Below, one piece after another: positions 1 through 11,440 of a stretch of 64,000 nt of DNA (its first letter is position 1; every line of letters starts with the position of its first letter). Source of the DNA: Liriodendron chinense (taxonomy: Eukaryota; Streptophyta; Magnoliopsida; Magnoliales; Magnoliaceae); assembly GCA_003013855.2 (NCBI GenBank), contig PVNU02002353.1, forward strand, positions 806,001-870,000. The letters are read 5' to 3'. Both the position numbers and the translations under genes were made by a program. The notes under the pieces are model-generated. The model saw only the letters and a program-made list of their open reading frames with translations. It searched no databases and was not told the DNA's origin.

Positions 1-324
1 AAGGTTATCATCAGAACACTTTCTTAATCTAGTAGATATTGTTTGTGTACCTTTTACAAGGCGCAATTTGGTTTTCATTTCTTATTTAGACAAATATAGT
101 TATAAGTTTAAATTTGCAAATGAAAAATTAAGTATTTGCTATAATTCGGCTGTGATTAGTTCTGACACTTAGTTAATAACCTTTATCAGCTAGATTTGGA
201 TGTTTCACATGTATATAACATTAACTCCTCACATGAAAACATTAAAGGCATCAAACGAAGTTTAGATTGTGAAAATTCATCTATGCTATGGCACAGGCGA
301 TAAGGCCACATCTCTCGTGAGAGA

Positions 325-1100
325 TTGGAAAGGCTTGTGCATGAAGAAATTCTTCACTCCCTGGACTTCTCAGACTTTGGGGTTCGTATTGATTGCATTA
401 AAGGTACACAAAGTAGAATAAGAAAAAAGGGTGCCACTAGGAGCGTAGGATTCTTGGAAGTGATTCATACAGACATCTGTGGATCGTTCCCTACAACATC
501 CTGGAATCGACAGAAGTATTTTATCACTTTTATAGATAACTACTCTCATTATGGGTACTTATACCTTATTAATAAAAAATTAGATGCCCTGGATACATTT
601 AAGATCTATAAGGTTGAAGTCGAGAATCAATTCGACAGAAAGATCAAAGTCGTTAGATCCGACAGTGGTGGTGAGTATTAAGGAAGGTATGACGAATCTG
701 GGCGTAATCCAGGTCCATTCGCTAGATACCTGCAAGATTGTGGTATCGTTGCCTAGTACACCATGCCTGATACCCCAGAGTAGAATGGTGTAGTGGAAAG
801 GCGTAATCGCACCCCAAAGGACATGGTGCGATCTATGATTAGTAATTCAGTGTTGCTAGAATCTTTGTGGGGTGATGCGTTGAAAACGGCTGTGCATATC
901 TTTAATAGGGCCCCAAGTAAGGCTGTAATGAAAACTCCATATGAATTGTGGATAGGGCGAAAGCCTAGTTTACGATATTTTCTTGTATGAGGTTGTCCTA
1001 CAAAAGCTAAACCGTATAACCCGCATGAAAGAAAGCTTAACCCTAGAATCGTTAGTTACTTTTTTATTGGATACCCAGAAAAATCAAAAGGATTTAGATT
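325..1100 (+). pseudogene. copia 1 integrase core, broken
   Basis: The frame from 325 reads FLEVIHTDICGSFPT and later FITFIDNYSHYGY and KVVRSDSGGEY, the copia integrase core (rve) around its first two catalytic aspartates. A stop at about 679 replaces the next residue, and the frame shifts. It resumes at about 793 with RRNRTPKDMVRSMIS, LWGDALKTAVHIFNRAP and KTPYELWIGRKPSLR, the third catalytic region and the integrase C-terminal part. Integrase inserts the cDNA copy into host chromosomes. This copy cannot give a full protein. Confidence 0.88.
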
Positions 1101-1488
1101 TTATTGTCCATCATATTCCATGAGAGTCATTGAGACTGTGAATGCTAGGTTTATTGAGAACACTGAAGATAGTGGGAGCACAAACTTGAGAAATATTGTA
1201 TTTGAAGAAGAGCGGATTGTGATTCCCACCACAATCATTCAGAGTAGCATGATTGTCCATCCAGCAGTGGACATTGAGATCCCTATAGATGACCATGTAG
1301 AGCCTCAAATACAACCCAGTAATGAGAAAATGAAAAACCCAATTCAGAATAATGAGCCATTAAGACGATCATATAGAGAGAAAAGAGCTGCAATACCAAA
1401 CGATTACATCGTCTATTTGCAGGAACATGAGTTTGACATTGCGGTTGAAAAGGATCCTGTGTCCCTTTCACAGGTCGAACAAAGTGCG

Positions 1489-3034
1489 AATTCTTCTCAT
1501 TGGTTCGATGTCATGAAGGATGAATTGAAATCCATGAAGGAAAACAAAGTCTGGGACCTCATTGAATTGCCCGAAGGGATTAGGCCGATTGGTTGTAAGT
1601 AGGTGTTTAAAACCAAACTGGATTTTAACGGCAATATCGAAAGGTATAAAGCCAAGCTAGTTGCAAAGGGTTTCACTCAGCACGAGGGCATTGAATTTAA
1701 GGAGACTTTCTCACCTGTATCCAAGAAAGACTCATTTAGGATCATTATGGCTCTTGTGGCTCATATGGACCTAGTGCTACATCAAATAGACGTGAAAATT
1801 GCGTTCCTTAATGGAGATATAATAAAGAACGTATATATGTTGCAGTCAGAAGGTTTTAAAGCCAAAGGCTCAAAACATCTGGTCTGCAAACTTAAGAAGT
1901 CCATTTATGGGTTGAAACAGGCATCACGACAGTGGTACCTAAAGCTTCATGAAGTCGTTTCCTCATATAGTTTCATTGAAAACACTGCGAATGAGTGCAT
2001 ATATATGAAAATCAGTGGGAGTAAGTTTATCATTTTGATCTTGTAAGTTGACGACATTTTATTGGCCAGTAGTGATATTGGATTGTTGCGTGAGACTAAG
2101 AAATTTCTATCTCAAAATTTTGAGATGAAAGATTTTTGTGATGCCTAATTTGTTATCGGCATTTAGATTAGCCGGGACAGATTACATGGATTACTTGGCC
2201 TGTCGCAGAGGGCCTATATTGATAGAGTTCTTGAAAGGTTTGACATGCAAGGCTGTGCTCTTTGCCAAGTACCTATTGTAAAAGGTGACAAGTTTGGTCA
2301 ATTTCAGTGTCCTAAGAATGACCTAGAAAAGGACAAGAAGAAAGCTATTCCATATACGTTGGCAGTAGGGAGCATCATGTATGCTCAGGTATGTACGCGT
2401 CTGGATATTGCTTTTGTGGTTGGAATGTTGGGCAGGTACCTTAGCAATCCAGGAATGAATCATTGGATAGCTGTAAAGAAAGTGTTGCGTTACCTACAAA
2501 GGACAAAGGACTTCGAACTCACATACAGGAGATCCGACCATTTGGAGTTGGTAGGATATATAGATGCAGATTTTGCAGGTTGTCTTGACAACAAGAAGTC
2601 CACCTCGGGCTATGTATTCATGATAGTTGGTGGAGCCATACTATGAAAAAGCATGAAACAGTTGATTACAACATCATTTACCATTGAAGTAGAGTATGTA
2701 GCTTGTCACAAAGCCACGAATCAGACGATCTGGCTTCAGAGTTTTTTCTCTGGTTTACGGGTTGTGCAGATGATCTCGAAACCATTGAAAATTTATTGTG
2801 ATAGTTCAGCTGCAGTTAACTTCTTCAACAACAACAAGCATTCATCGAGGTCAAAACACATTGACATTAAATACCTCGTTGTGAAGAAGAGAGTTCAGAA
2901 TCGTTAAGTGTTTGTGAAACTCATCAGCACAAGGCAGATGATAACAGATCCTCTCACTAAAGGCCTTCCTATCACGCTCTTTAAGGAGTATGTGACGTCT
3001 ATGGGAGTTGTTGATCCCAATGATGTATTTCAGT
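1489..3034 (+). pseudogene. copia 1 reverse transcriptase and RNase H, broken
   Basis: RT motifs are clear: HWFDVMKDELKSMKENKVW, then KAKLVAKGFTQHEGIEFKET, DVKIAFLNGDI and KKSIYGLKQASRQWY. The catalytic YVDD box at about 2044 reads stop-VDD because the tyrosine codon is TAA. RNase H follows with YTLAVGSIMYAQVCTRLDIA, DADFAGCLDNKKSTSGYVF (2560-2630), a stop in place of W at about 2644, then VEYVACHKATNQTIWLQ and KHIDIKYLVVKK. The stops at 1600, 2046 and 2646 and one more frame break make this a dead pol gene. Confidence 0.9.
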
Positions 3035-3543
3035 AGTGAGAGTTTTCATATTTGATTCAATTATGTAAAGACATTTTGGAGATCTCTTTTATGTATTGAT
3101 GATTCTGTTTTTTAGTTTATATCTTACTTCTCCTTCAGTGTGCACATTCATTTTGAGTAAGCAAGACTTTGGTTTGTGTCTTGGAGACACGTTCAGTAGG
3201 ACCACTTGAAGATAAGCACGTATGATCACATAAGATGTGTAATCTTCATACCACACCCCATACCCTTGATCCATGTCATTAAGGCTATTGATATTTGTGA
3301 TCATGATTCGTCATACTTCGAAAATATTAAATGTTGTGTTGACTACCACGATTCAGTATTAGTGGTCTTGATGGACCGGATCTGACAAGCGTTGCTCATA
3401 GTTATCCAACGACATTGTTTTGAAAATCAGTAGGCAGCTCATTAGGAACTTTTGAAATAAATATGTTTTATGAAATATTTTTCACAAAATAAAATAAAAT
3501 ATTTTATTTTCTTTCAGAGATCAGTGTAGCCCAAGTGGGAGAA

Positions 3544-4005
3544 TGTAAAACTCCATTAGTTGGGCCACACATGATCATCGGTTTAGATAATAACCGTTTG
3601 ATTATTCAGATTGAGCGATTCAGTGGGCCCCATTATAGTTGTGATCATTACAAATAGGTTTGGGGTGGGACGCTTGAACCGTGGTCCCTATTTGCGGTTA
3701 TTAAGCCAGGTATGGAAACCTACGGTGTAGAGACCCTAGAGGAGAGAAGTGTGATGGGTAAGCTTCTCTGGCCCTCTTTCCTATAAATATATGTCTTGAT
3801 CCCCTCACCAACACAAGAGAAAATCCTAGTTTCATTAAGAGGTTCTCCTAAAGGGTGTAAGGTGCGGAAGACTAAGGGATCTTCTCGGCAACACGACAGT
3901 ATCGGAAATGGCTTCCCAATCAGGTACGCCTTTGAGATTATAGTATGAGATCTTCATTATTGATGCATAGACGATTCGATTATTCCGCAATATATAAGAT
4001 TCACA
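3544..4005 (+). repeat. copia 1 3' LTR
   Basis: This 462-bp LTR starts with TGTAAAACTCC directly after the polypurine tract and ends in TTCACA. It contains a TATA-like CTATAAATATATG at about 3782-3794, the probable promoter region. The right edge was set by comparison with paralogous array units that lack the insertion. Confidence 0.8.
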
Positions 4006-4278
4006 TAGGAAGGTCTGCTATTATCTCTTCAATAACTTATCATTTCATCTAAATGCAATGAAAGCTGAGTAGGAAGATAACTCTCAAATATAAACATATA
4101 TCTAGCATTAATGACTACATCGGGAAACAAATCTAAAAAGTATTGACCACGTCCCCTTAGAGAGAGAGAGACTAATGGTAATGACCATTTAAAAAAAAAA
4201 AAAAAGACCACGTGGCACTCGATCAATCCTTGTTAGGGAATTGGTATATTGTGCTCCAAAAACAGCATCCGAATTTCA

Positions 4279-4548
4279 TCATGGCTTCGGACGAACAGTC
4301 CCTTTGTCTCCCTCATTTGATCCAATAGCTGCTAGCGATGCAACTTTCGATCGATTTGTAACCCTAGTACTCCTTGCTAAGCGCTCACGGCTAGACTGGA
4401 CACTGAATGTTTGTTTGCCTCTGTCGCCCAAACTGATGGGGTTTCCTCCACTTGCGAAACTGATGACCATGCCACGAACCGTATTGTGCATGGTGGAGTA
4501 TGCCCCCACCGATGTCTTCCTTAGAAGGCTAACCACCGCACTCGCCAT
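4279..4548 (-). CDS. array gene copy 1: unrecognised 89-residue protein
   Basis: This is the coding exon of the six-copy family. The protein begins MASAVVSLLRKTSVGAYS, has a conserved middle (SLGDRGKQTFSVQSS) and ends in a basic, proline-rich tail (GTVRPKP). I see no signal peptide, membrane span or known domain, and I do not recognise the family. The start is the ATG at 4548, six bases inside the exon: TTGTAATGCAG ending at 4555 makes a good 3' splice site on this strand. The opposite strand is also open here, but it is broken by a stop in copy 2, so minus is the better coding strand. Copia 1 sits about 270 bp beyond the stop codon, within what is 3' flank in the other copies. Function is unknown. 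Confidence 0.55.
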   Translation of the reverse strand: MASAVVSLLRKTSVGAYSTMHNTVRGMVISFASGGNPISLGDRGKQTFSVQSSRERLARSTRVTNRSKVASLAAIGSNEGDKGTVRPKP

Positions 4549-5060
4549 TCACCTCTGCATTACAACCACTCACATTAGAACAAGAAAAAAAAAAAGAATA
4601 AAAAATATGTTGGTATTATGAGATTTCATATAATAGTGCTGACTAAGAAGGTGGAAGTCGACATTATTTCTACAGAACATATGGCCCATGCTTTTGTCTG
4701 ATTGACCATGTTGATTTCCATGGGAGCATTGGATAACTATTCAACCTTTATGATCTTGATCACCGAACTGTTTGCTTCTCAATATGCAGGACTAGGGAAA
4801 ATCCGCGGGCTTGCAAATAGAAAATTGGACCAAGACAATGGTTTACACTCACAGATCAAGCTCCATTGATTGGAATGTTGAAATTATTTAATGGGTGTGA
4901 TTATGTGAAACGGCCCATCAACAAAAAGCTTCCTTTTGTTAGCCTTGCATTTCATCTAGCCATAACCATGTATTATTTTCGATGGTTGCATGCCGCAAAA
5001 ACAAGCTTAAAAGATTAAAAGATGGGAGAAACTAGAAAAGAGAAAAAGCTCATGATAATT

Positions 5061-5167
5061 ACCTTTGTAAGGAACGAAACTTAGAAAGGAAGCGCTGAGA
5101 TGGTGATGAAGAAGAACGGACTTAAATCCCTGCAATGGAAAAGTTTGAGAAATGCTCCTCTTAAATA
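5061..5167 (-). promoter_or_regulatory. gene copy 1 TATA box, leader exon and 5' splice site
   Basis: Read on the minus strand, TATTTAAG (5160-5167) is followed about 30 bp later by CATTGCAGG, a plausible transcription start region. A leader of about 70-90 nt then ends in ACAAAG followed by GTAATTATC, a good donor with GT at 5062-5061. The intron would run 5062-4555, about 508 nt. The leader has stops in two frames and no useful ATG, so it is taken as 5' UTR. The same layout recurs in all six copies. Confidence 0.5.
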
Positions 5168-5265
5168 CAAATTCGAAACCACAACTTGGCTAATATAATA
5201 TAATAAAAAGAAGTAAAATATAATACTATAATATAAAAAGTAAAATATGGTGTAGTACAATGAAC

Positions 5266-5729
5266 AGGAGCGGATTAGGTGAGACTCCGGATCCACCGAG
5301 GTGGGTGGGATCCCTGACTGTGGGGCTCTCAGTGATGTATGTGCCTTAAATCCACACCGTCCAACCATTTTGAAAGCTCATTTTAGGGCAAGATTCCAAA
5401 AATCAAGCTGACTAAAATCTTAGTTGGACCACACCATAGGAAACCGTCTTTATTGAATACCCACCATTATGTTAGATCCACTCCTACCATTAGATATTTA
5501 ATTTGAAGAAAGAAGGAAAGAAAGACCACACCTTAGGTCAATCACTACTGTTTCCTGTACTATGGTCCATCTGGGTTTTGGAACTGCTTCATTTTTTTTT
5601 TATCATGCCCTAAAATGGGCTTTCAATACCGATGGACAGCGTGGATATAGTCGCGTACATCACAGTGGGCCCCACTGTCACGGGTCCCACCCACCTATGT
5701 AGATCCAAAGTCTCACCTAATCCTCTCCC
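5266..5729. mobile_element. Mutator-type MITE with 9-bp target duplication
   Basis: The 464-bp element has terminal inverted repeats around GGATTAGGTGAGAC at the left end (from 5271) and its complement at the right (about 5710-5724). It is flanked by near-identical 9-bp repeats, ACAATGAAC (5257-5265) and ATAATGAAC (5730-5738). The matching spacer of gene copy 4 (41895-41910) reads straight through without it. A 9-bp duplication fits Mutator-like elements. The interior is an imperfect palindrome of the abundant foldback type (see 27750). No coding capacity. Confidence 0.8.
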
Positions 5730-6139
5730 ATAATGAACCCTGCTAAGCACACACGGGTGCAATCGGGTTCATGTATGCACATGCGCCAACATGGCATGGA
5801 AGATCCTAGATAATGGCAATTCAATATGGATGATCAGAAGGGGTGAATTTGTTTTTTTTTACCTGTTGCCAACAAAATGACAGTTGGGTGATAAAAATCG
5901 TCAACGGGGCAATTGGGTAATTAAAAGCGTGAATGAAGGTAGCTTTTGAAGGTTTTGGAATAATGATCCGTTTTGTCAGGTTCAACGGTCAAAACCTTTT
6001 TTTATTGGTTAGTCGTAGATACCAGGTCTATCAGGCGTTTAGGTCAAAAGCTGAGACGGCTGAGAGGACGAGGGACGCGGTCACGCGGATTAGGTACAGT
6101 CGTACAGACGGCTTTAGTAGTTATCTCGTTACTGAAGTG
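5730..6139. other. array spacer upstream of gene copy 1
   Basis: This is non-coding sequence shared with the other array units. It contains the left part of the CCTGCTAAGC...CACACGGGTGCAATC foldback, then TAGTTTTGGAATAATGATCC and AAAAGCTGAGACGG, both of which recur near 14.8, 42.7, 51.2 and 63.9 kb. Base 6050 is where homology to block B begins. No gene is seen. Confidence 0.6.
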
Positions 6140-6690
6140 ACGTCACTAAGTTCTGTGGGGCCCCATGATGTATGTGTTACATCCACACCGTCCATCCATT
6201 TAGAGAGATCATTTTAGAGCATGAACCAAAGAATGAGGCAGATCCAAAGCTCAAGTGGACCCCACCATAGAAATCAGTGGGGACCGTGACGTCCACCCAC
6301 CGTTGAAACCTGCCTAGGGCCCACCATGATGTTTGTTTGATATCCAACCTATTCATAAGTTCACACAGACATGGAAGAAGGGAAAACACATGTTATAAGA
6401 TTGCTGACTCGGTCTCTCTTAATTAACTGAGTCATACCCGACGGGTCAGGATGAGTCGCCCCAATGGGGTCTACCATGGTGCCCTATAAAAATTATAAAA
6501 ATTAAGGGTGGACGTCTCTTCTCAACTATTTTCTTGTTCAGCGTACTTAAATCACATACCAGACTAAATTATGCATCCAATGGTCAGAATGGATTTCACG
6601 TACAGATCCTGTTCGACCTGCCAAAAATCTAGTCCGTGCATACCTGTGGCAGTTTACAAGGAGATTATTGAGAGAAAGGGAAGAGCACAT
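6140..6690. repeat. half of a magnoliid-type foldback plus an adjoining repeat relic
   Basis: Bases 6155-6360 hold one arm of the abundant foldback (GATGTATGTGTTACATCCAC, then GAGGCAGATCCAAAGCTCAA and GGGCCCACCATGATGTTTG). The second arm is missing. It is followed by the array motif GACTCGGTCTCTCTTAA (about 6408) and a different repeat (about 6480-6690) whose relatives occur near 26.9 and 28.4 kb. No coding potential is seen. Confidence 0.65.
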
Positions 6691-6784
6691 GACTCCCCTC
6701 TTTGGACCGAACTATGTTGGTTTCAGCTGCTTTCTCCTAGCCTCCTTTAGTCCATTAGATCCATGAATGTATTCATGACTCATT

Positions 6785-7700
6785 TTATATCAGTCCCATC
6801 CACTTCAAAAGAACTCGTCCTCGAGTTATCTTTTGGAGTCCGCTTGTGATACTCGAACAAGTCTGCAACATTGAATGTACCTGAAGATCAACAATGTAGG
6901 CATTTTCATTGATCTTGTGGAGAATAAGCACCGGTCCGATTTTCTTGTTCTTCACCTTATTGTACATCTTGGTTGGAAATATTTCCTTACGTAGATGAAC
7001 CGTCATATTGTTGCCCACTTCAAATACTATCAGTCGTCGATGATTATCTGCTTGCTCCTTCTACTTATCATTTGACGCTTATAACTTGGCTAGCTCGCAC
7101 ATTGAGATGAATGCCCACAATTTGGTCTACCATATGCTCTGTAGTCATGCTCACACCCGAGAGCTTAGGCAATGGAACCAAATCAATTGTGTGTAGGGGC
7201 ACTCGTCCATACATGATCTTAAACGAAGATTTATCGGTAGAATGGTTTGGGATATTGTTGAATGTAAATTTAGCTTGAGGCAAAGCCAAATCCCACTACT
7301 TCGGTTTGTCACCAGAGAGGCATTGAATGAAGTTCCCAAGTGTACGATTTACAACTTTAGTTTGCCTATTTGTCTTCGGGTGGGTAGGGACTGCTGAACT
7401 GAAGTTGTGTATTAAACAGTTTCAACAAAGTTCTCCAAAAGTGGCTGTCGAACTTCATGTCACGATCAGAAGTAATAGATTTGGGAACAGTGTGTAGTCT
7501 CATGACCTCTTAAAAGAATAGGTTTACAACGTGCATCACTTCGAGGGTCTTCTTGCATGGGATGAAGTATGCCATTTTCGAAAATCAATCCACTACCATA
7601 AACACGAAATCCATCTTCGAAAATTAATTCACTACCACGAACACGAAATACATGCCATGTTGAGTCTGCGGTAAACCAAGTACAATTTCATAAATAAATC
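6785..7700 (-). pseudogene. gypsy A integrase core and C-terminal part, broken
   Basis: Minus-strand fragments include MALPQAKFTFNNIPNHST, KSSFKIMYGRVPLHTIDLVP and, nearer the element's 3' end, MTVHLRKEIFPTKMYNKVK with INENAYIVDL. These are the last catalytic region and the GPF/GPY-like tail of a gypsy integrase. A short tandem duplication of about 45 bp, each copy containing CGAAAAT...CACTACCA, sits at 7573-7660 and also in block B. Multiple frame breaks. Confidence 0.82.
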
Positions 7701-7808
7701 TTCCTAATGGCCATCAGATATGGACAACGGAGTGTAGAGATCTATGTTCTGAGACTGACCCTTGGAAGACTAGCATGTGTGACATCGCTGCACTACTCTT
7801 GCCACGTC

Positions 7809-8270
7809 TCATATTAGTTGTGGCCAGTAGTAATGCTCCTCCACAAGAGCTCTTGTCCTGGCTCGCCTTAGGTGTCCACTAAGGCCACCTCCATGCAGCT
7901 CTTGTATGATGTGCTCCCTCAAGGAACTCCTCGGAATGCACAATTGATTCCCTTTGAATAGAAAATCATGAATGCGGAGGTCATTCTCCTGACCCTCCTG
8001 ACACCTTGTCCATGCTTCCTTGGAGTCCTCGTCCTCAGCATACAAATCCTTGATGCATTCGAACCCAACGACCTCGTTGCTCATAGTAACTAGTAGCGAT
8101 GCAAGACGGCTCAGTGCATCAACCACTTTATTCTGCTGCCCTGCCTTGTGTTTCAAAACGAACATGAATTCCTGCAAAAATGAGATCCATCTATCATGTA
8201 CACGATTCACATTAGCATAGCTATATATTGATAAATTATAAGGCCTGATGGTCAATGTATAGAACAAATT
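7809..8270 (-). pseudogene. gypsy A RNase H end and integrase zinc finger, 152-codon open fragment
   Basis: This is the longest open fragment of the element. It reads HDRWISFLQEFMFVLKHKAG, then NKVVDALSRLASLL (end of RNase H), a linker with GFECIKDLYAEDED, and the HHCC region HIIQELHGGGLSGHLRRARTR ending EEHYYWPQL. The cysteine pair of the finger lies beyond a frame break. The corresponding region in block B (35167-35556) is broken differently. Confidence 0.85.
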
Positions 8271-8559
8271 CTCGCTGAATTAAATAGTGCCGCAATCATA
8301 GTGCCTGAACCACTGCATACAATTTAAGCTCATACATCGACCATTTCTTATGGGTTTCATTGAGCTTCTCGTTGTACAAGGCCACTAGTTTGTCTTCTTA
8401 AGATAAAAATCTTCCAATTTTGACATGTGAGACATCATACTCGACCTCAAATAGTTTGTCGAAGCTAAGAAGTACAAGAACTAGAGTTGTAGACAATCGA
8501 TTATAATTTCGGCGAAGCTTATGTCAGCTTCGTCAGTCCATTGGAATTGCAGCTTCTTC

Positions 8560-9330
8560 ATATAGTCCATGATCGACTCCACGATAGTGCTAAAATCTCG
8601 CACGAATGATGATAGAATGTCACTAACACGTGGAAACTTCTCACTTCATGAATGTTCATCGAAACAGGTGATCACTCTCGATCTGATGGCCCGCACATTC
8701 TCATCGTTCACATGGATGCCCATGGATGGCAAAATGAAACCTAAGAACAACAACCTATCGGTTAAGAAATTGCACTTCTTTAAGTTGAGGTAAAACTTAT
8801 TGTTTGTCAAGACCTGTAAAACCTGCCTGAGATGTCCCATGTGGTCTGATTCATTTTAACTGTAAATTAATGTCTTCGAAGTAGACCACCATGAACTACC
8901 ATATGAACGATTTCGGAACTTGGTTCATTAATCGCATGAATGTGCTTGGCGCGTTTGAAAGACTGAAGGACATAACCAACCATTCATGCAACCCCTCCTT
9001 ACTCTTAAAAGTCATTTTTCATTCATTGCCTGGCCGTATTCGTATCTAATGGTAACCGCTTCTCAAGTCCATCTTGGAAAATAATTTGGCACCCTCAAGC
9101 TTATGATCGGCATGTCATCCTACCACAGTATCAAAAACTAGTACTTGATGGTAATTTTGTTATTTGTCAGGCTACCGAGACACATGCGCTAACTCCCGTC
9201 CTTCTTACGAGTCAACAACACTGAAACGACGCATAGACTCATGCTTTTTTGCACTAGACCCTTACGGATCAATTCCATTTACCTATAAAGAATCTCACAC
9301 TCCTTTGGACTCATCCGATAGTGAGGTCGA
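8560..9330 (-). pseudogene. gypsy A reverse transcriptase, broken
   Basis: The clearest piece (8646-8840) reads LRQVLQVLTNNKFYLNLKKC, then FLTDRLLFLGFILPSMGI and VRAIRS: the RT thumb/connection region that follows the catalytic box in gypsy elements. Weaker RT similarity continues up to about 9330 in several frames. No intact catalytic YxDD box can be read in one frame. Confidence 0.75.
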
Positions 9331-9331
9331 T

Positions 9332-9730
9332 TTAGGAACTAACCTCTTGGACAAGGTCTATATGGTGCTGGATGTCCTGCATAGGGGGCAACCCATCGAG
9401 TAAGTCATCAAACCAAATTTCCTTAAATTCATTCAATAATAGTTTTAATGTTGATGGTATATTTGTGGGTTTAACGTTCTCTCCCTTCACCACCAAGTCA
9501 TACACCTCTCCGATTTCTTTGGACTCCTTAACAAAGTCCTGAATGGTAAGGAGAGAACACCCCTCCACTTCAGAAGCTTCGGGGTGTGCTTCCAATCCCA
9601 TAGGGATGAGGATTGTTTTACGACTATCTTTGACGAATATATAAATGTTGTCTCGTCCTCGGTGGATCGTATCATGGTCCGACTGCCATGGCCGACCAAG
9701 AAATACGTGGAAAGCCTCCATGTCGAGCAC
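9332..9730 (-). pseudogene. gypsy A protease-RT linker, 132-codon open fragment
   Basis: Reads MLDMEAFHVFLGRPWQSDHD, then RGRDNIYIFVKDSRKTILIP and, near the end, LLNEFKEIWFDDLLDGLPPM with DIQHHIDLV. LGRPWQ-D follows the protease, and GLPP--DI-HHIDL is the entry into gypsy RT. Block B has the equivalent at 36676-37071 with one in-frame residue less. Confidence 0.82.
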
Positions 9731-10063
9731 GTCACAAACTACTTGATCTCTATAGTATTTACCAATCGAAAAAGAGATGGTGCACTACTCAGTTACCTTA
9801 GTTTCATTCATCTTCTTGATCTAATCGATCGAGTACGGAGAATAATGCTTTTCAATTTTCAGTTGTAGTTTCTCCACCATAACTCTTGAGACGATATTCT
9901 CACTACTACCATTGTCTATAATTACATCACCAACCTTTCAATTCTTAGTACACTGCATGCAAAATATGTTGTGTTGTTGCAGATGCACTTCTTTCCTTAG
10001 AGTGTACCGGAGACATCATATGAGTAAAGAATTGCCGTGATCTTTCGCCACCCAATTTCCTTA

Positions 10064-10607
10064 GGGTCTGTTTGATAGCTGAGACGTGAAATGAAATGAT
10101 TGTAAATAAGTAATGATTACTTACCTTCCTATTTCCTTAAAAATGCATGTTGTCCCAAAAAGTCTTACATTGGGTAGTGTGATATGTACCAAAATCCAAT
10201 GGGCCCTACCATGATGTACGTGTTATATCCACACCATCCATTAATTTTTCCAAATTATTTTAGAGCATGAGCCCAAAAATGAGACAAATCTAAAGTTCAT
10301 GTGGTCCACAATAGGAATAATTACGTCTACCATTGAACACATTGTTATCCATGGTATGGTCCACTAGATCTTTTGATTTTTCTCATTTTTGGACTCATGT
10401 CCTAAAATGATTTGAAAGGATGAATGAGCGGTGTGGATATCACACACACATCATGATGGTGGGGGCCCACTAAGTTTTACTTTTAAAAGAGGTTGAAATT
10501 TACATCATTTTCGAGGTGGAATTCCATATGTCTATCAAACAGGTGTATAAGTAATCATTATGCATTTACTTTCATTTCATTTCATTTACCTCCAATCAAA
10601 CAGGCCC
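10064..10607. mobile_element. Tourist-like (PIF/Harbinger) MITE inside gypsy A
   Basis: The 544-bp element starts GGGTCTGTTTGATAG, ends ATCAAACAGGCCC and is flanked by TTA on both sides (10061-10063, 10608-10610). The TTA duplication and GGGYCTGTTTG termini fit the PIF/Harbinger Tourist group. The interior (about 10195-10475) is again the palindromic foldback core (GTTATATCCACACCATCC...). It interrupts the gypsy between protease and gag. Block B has the same insertion at 37405-37941, so it is older than the duplication. Confidence 0.82.
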
Positions 10608-10619
10608 TTAATTTACTTC

Positions 10620-11440
10620 TTCATCGATAACTGGTTCTGTTTTATTAACTTTCGAATCCCCTCCCACATCTTCAACGCCCCCGTCATTGATGGCTAAGTG
10701 AGTTGTTTGGTGTTGAGCACACACGTTGGAGAAGTGACCTGATGGGCCACATCAAAAGCAAAGGTCTGGCCTCGGTCGACCATAAGGGTTCGAAATTCTG
10801 CTTGGGCCCACCGTTGTTGTCGTTGCTTGTTGGGGTCTTAAAGAGCTGCTCCCCGTCTCATGGTTTGCGATTGTAAGAGGTTGAGGACACTCCCTACTAG
10901 TTTCTTCCCCTTGGCCAACGTTGCACTTAGTGTAGGGCCCTGTCGTGGGAGCTCGTATCAGAGGGTAGGTTCAAACATTGGCCCTCTTAAGTTGAGTTTC
11001 AGACTTGGTGCCTAGCTTGACCGCTTCATCAATCGTTTAGACCAGATGCATCTGAACCTGATCGTGGATTGGCAACTACAAACTACCGATGAACTGTGCG
11101 ACCTACTTTCGGTCTGCGCCAAATTATTCTACGACGCCAATCGTTGGGACTCCTAGGTGTACTCCCACATCGGCTGATTCCCTTGTCGGATGTTCTGGTA
11201 TTGTTGAAACAATACCTGATCATAGTCGCTTGGTAAGAACCACGTGCGTAGGAGACACTTCATCTGCTGCCACGATCGGATGGGCATCTTCATCTGTCGA
11301 GTTCGCACAAACTGAACTTGATCCCAAGCACCGCCCTTCAGCTTATAGGCGACTAGTTTCACCTTCTTATTTTCGATACGTCCATATAGTCAAGGAATCC
11401 ATCGCATTCCGCTAACCAATCCAAGAATTCTTTAATATGT
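10620..11440 (-). pseudogene. gypsy A gag, broken
   Basis: The minus-strand fragment at 11153-11362 reads VAYKLKGGAWDQVQFVRTRQ, then RSWQQMKCLLRTWFLPSDYD and FQQYQNIRQGNQPMWEYT, a clear Retrotrans_gag (capsid-like) domain. The remainder down to the MITE at 10607 looks like the nucleocapsid part, with several frame breaks. Block B has the same region at about 38460-38760. Confidence 0.78.

Larger units (their letters stand above)
1..4005 (+). mobile_element. copia 1: decayed Ty1/copia LTR retrotransposon, 5' end outside window
   Basis: Plus-strand remnants follow the Ty1/copia order: GAG-pre-integrase and integrase (about 1-1100), reverse transcriptase (about 1490-2150), RNase H (about 2245-3034), polypurine tract AAGTGGGAGAA (3533-3543) and a 3' LTR (3544-4005). 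The reading frame is broken by frameshifts and stops. Several stops replace expected tryptophans, for example GCK-stop-VFKTK at 1600. The bases just after the LTR, TAGGA (4006-4010), are the likely 5-bp target duplication, because the other array units carry ATTAGGAAGGTCTGC without an insertion. The element therefore landed in the 3' flank of array gene 1. The 5' LTR and gag lie upstream of base 1. Confidence 0.92.

Noticed and set aside
4241..4621. 126-codon plus-strand ORF over gene copy 1
   Set aside because: It is the antisense of the array exon. Its frame is broken in copy 2 and has no start or splice context shared between copies.
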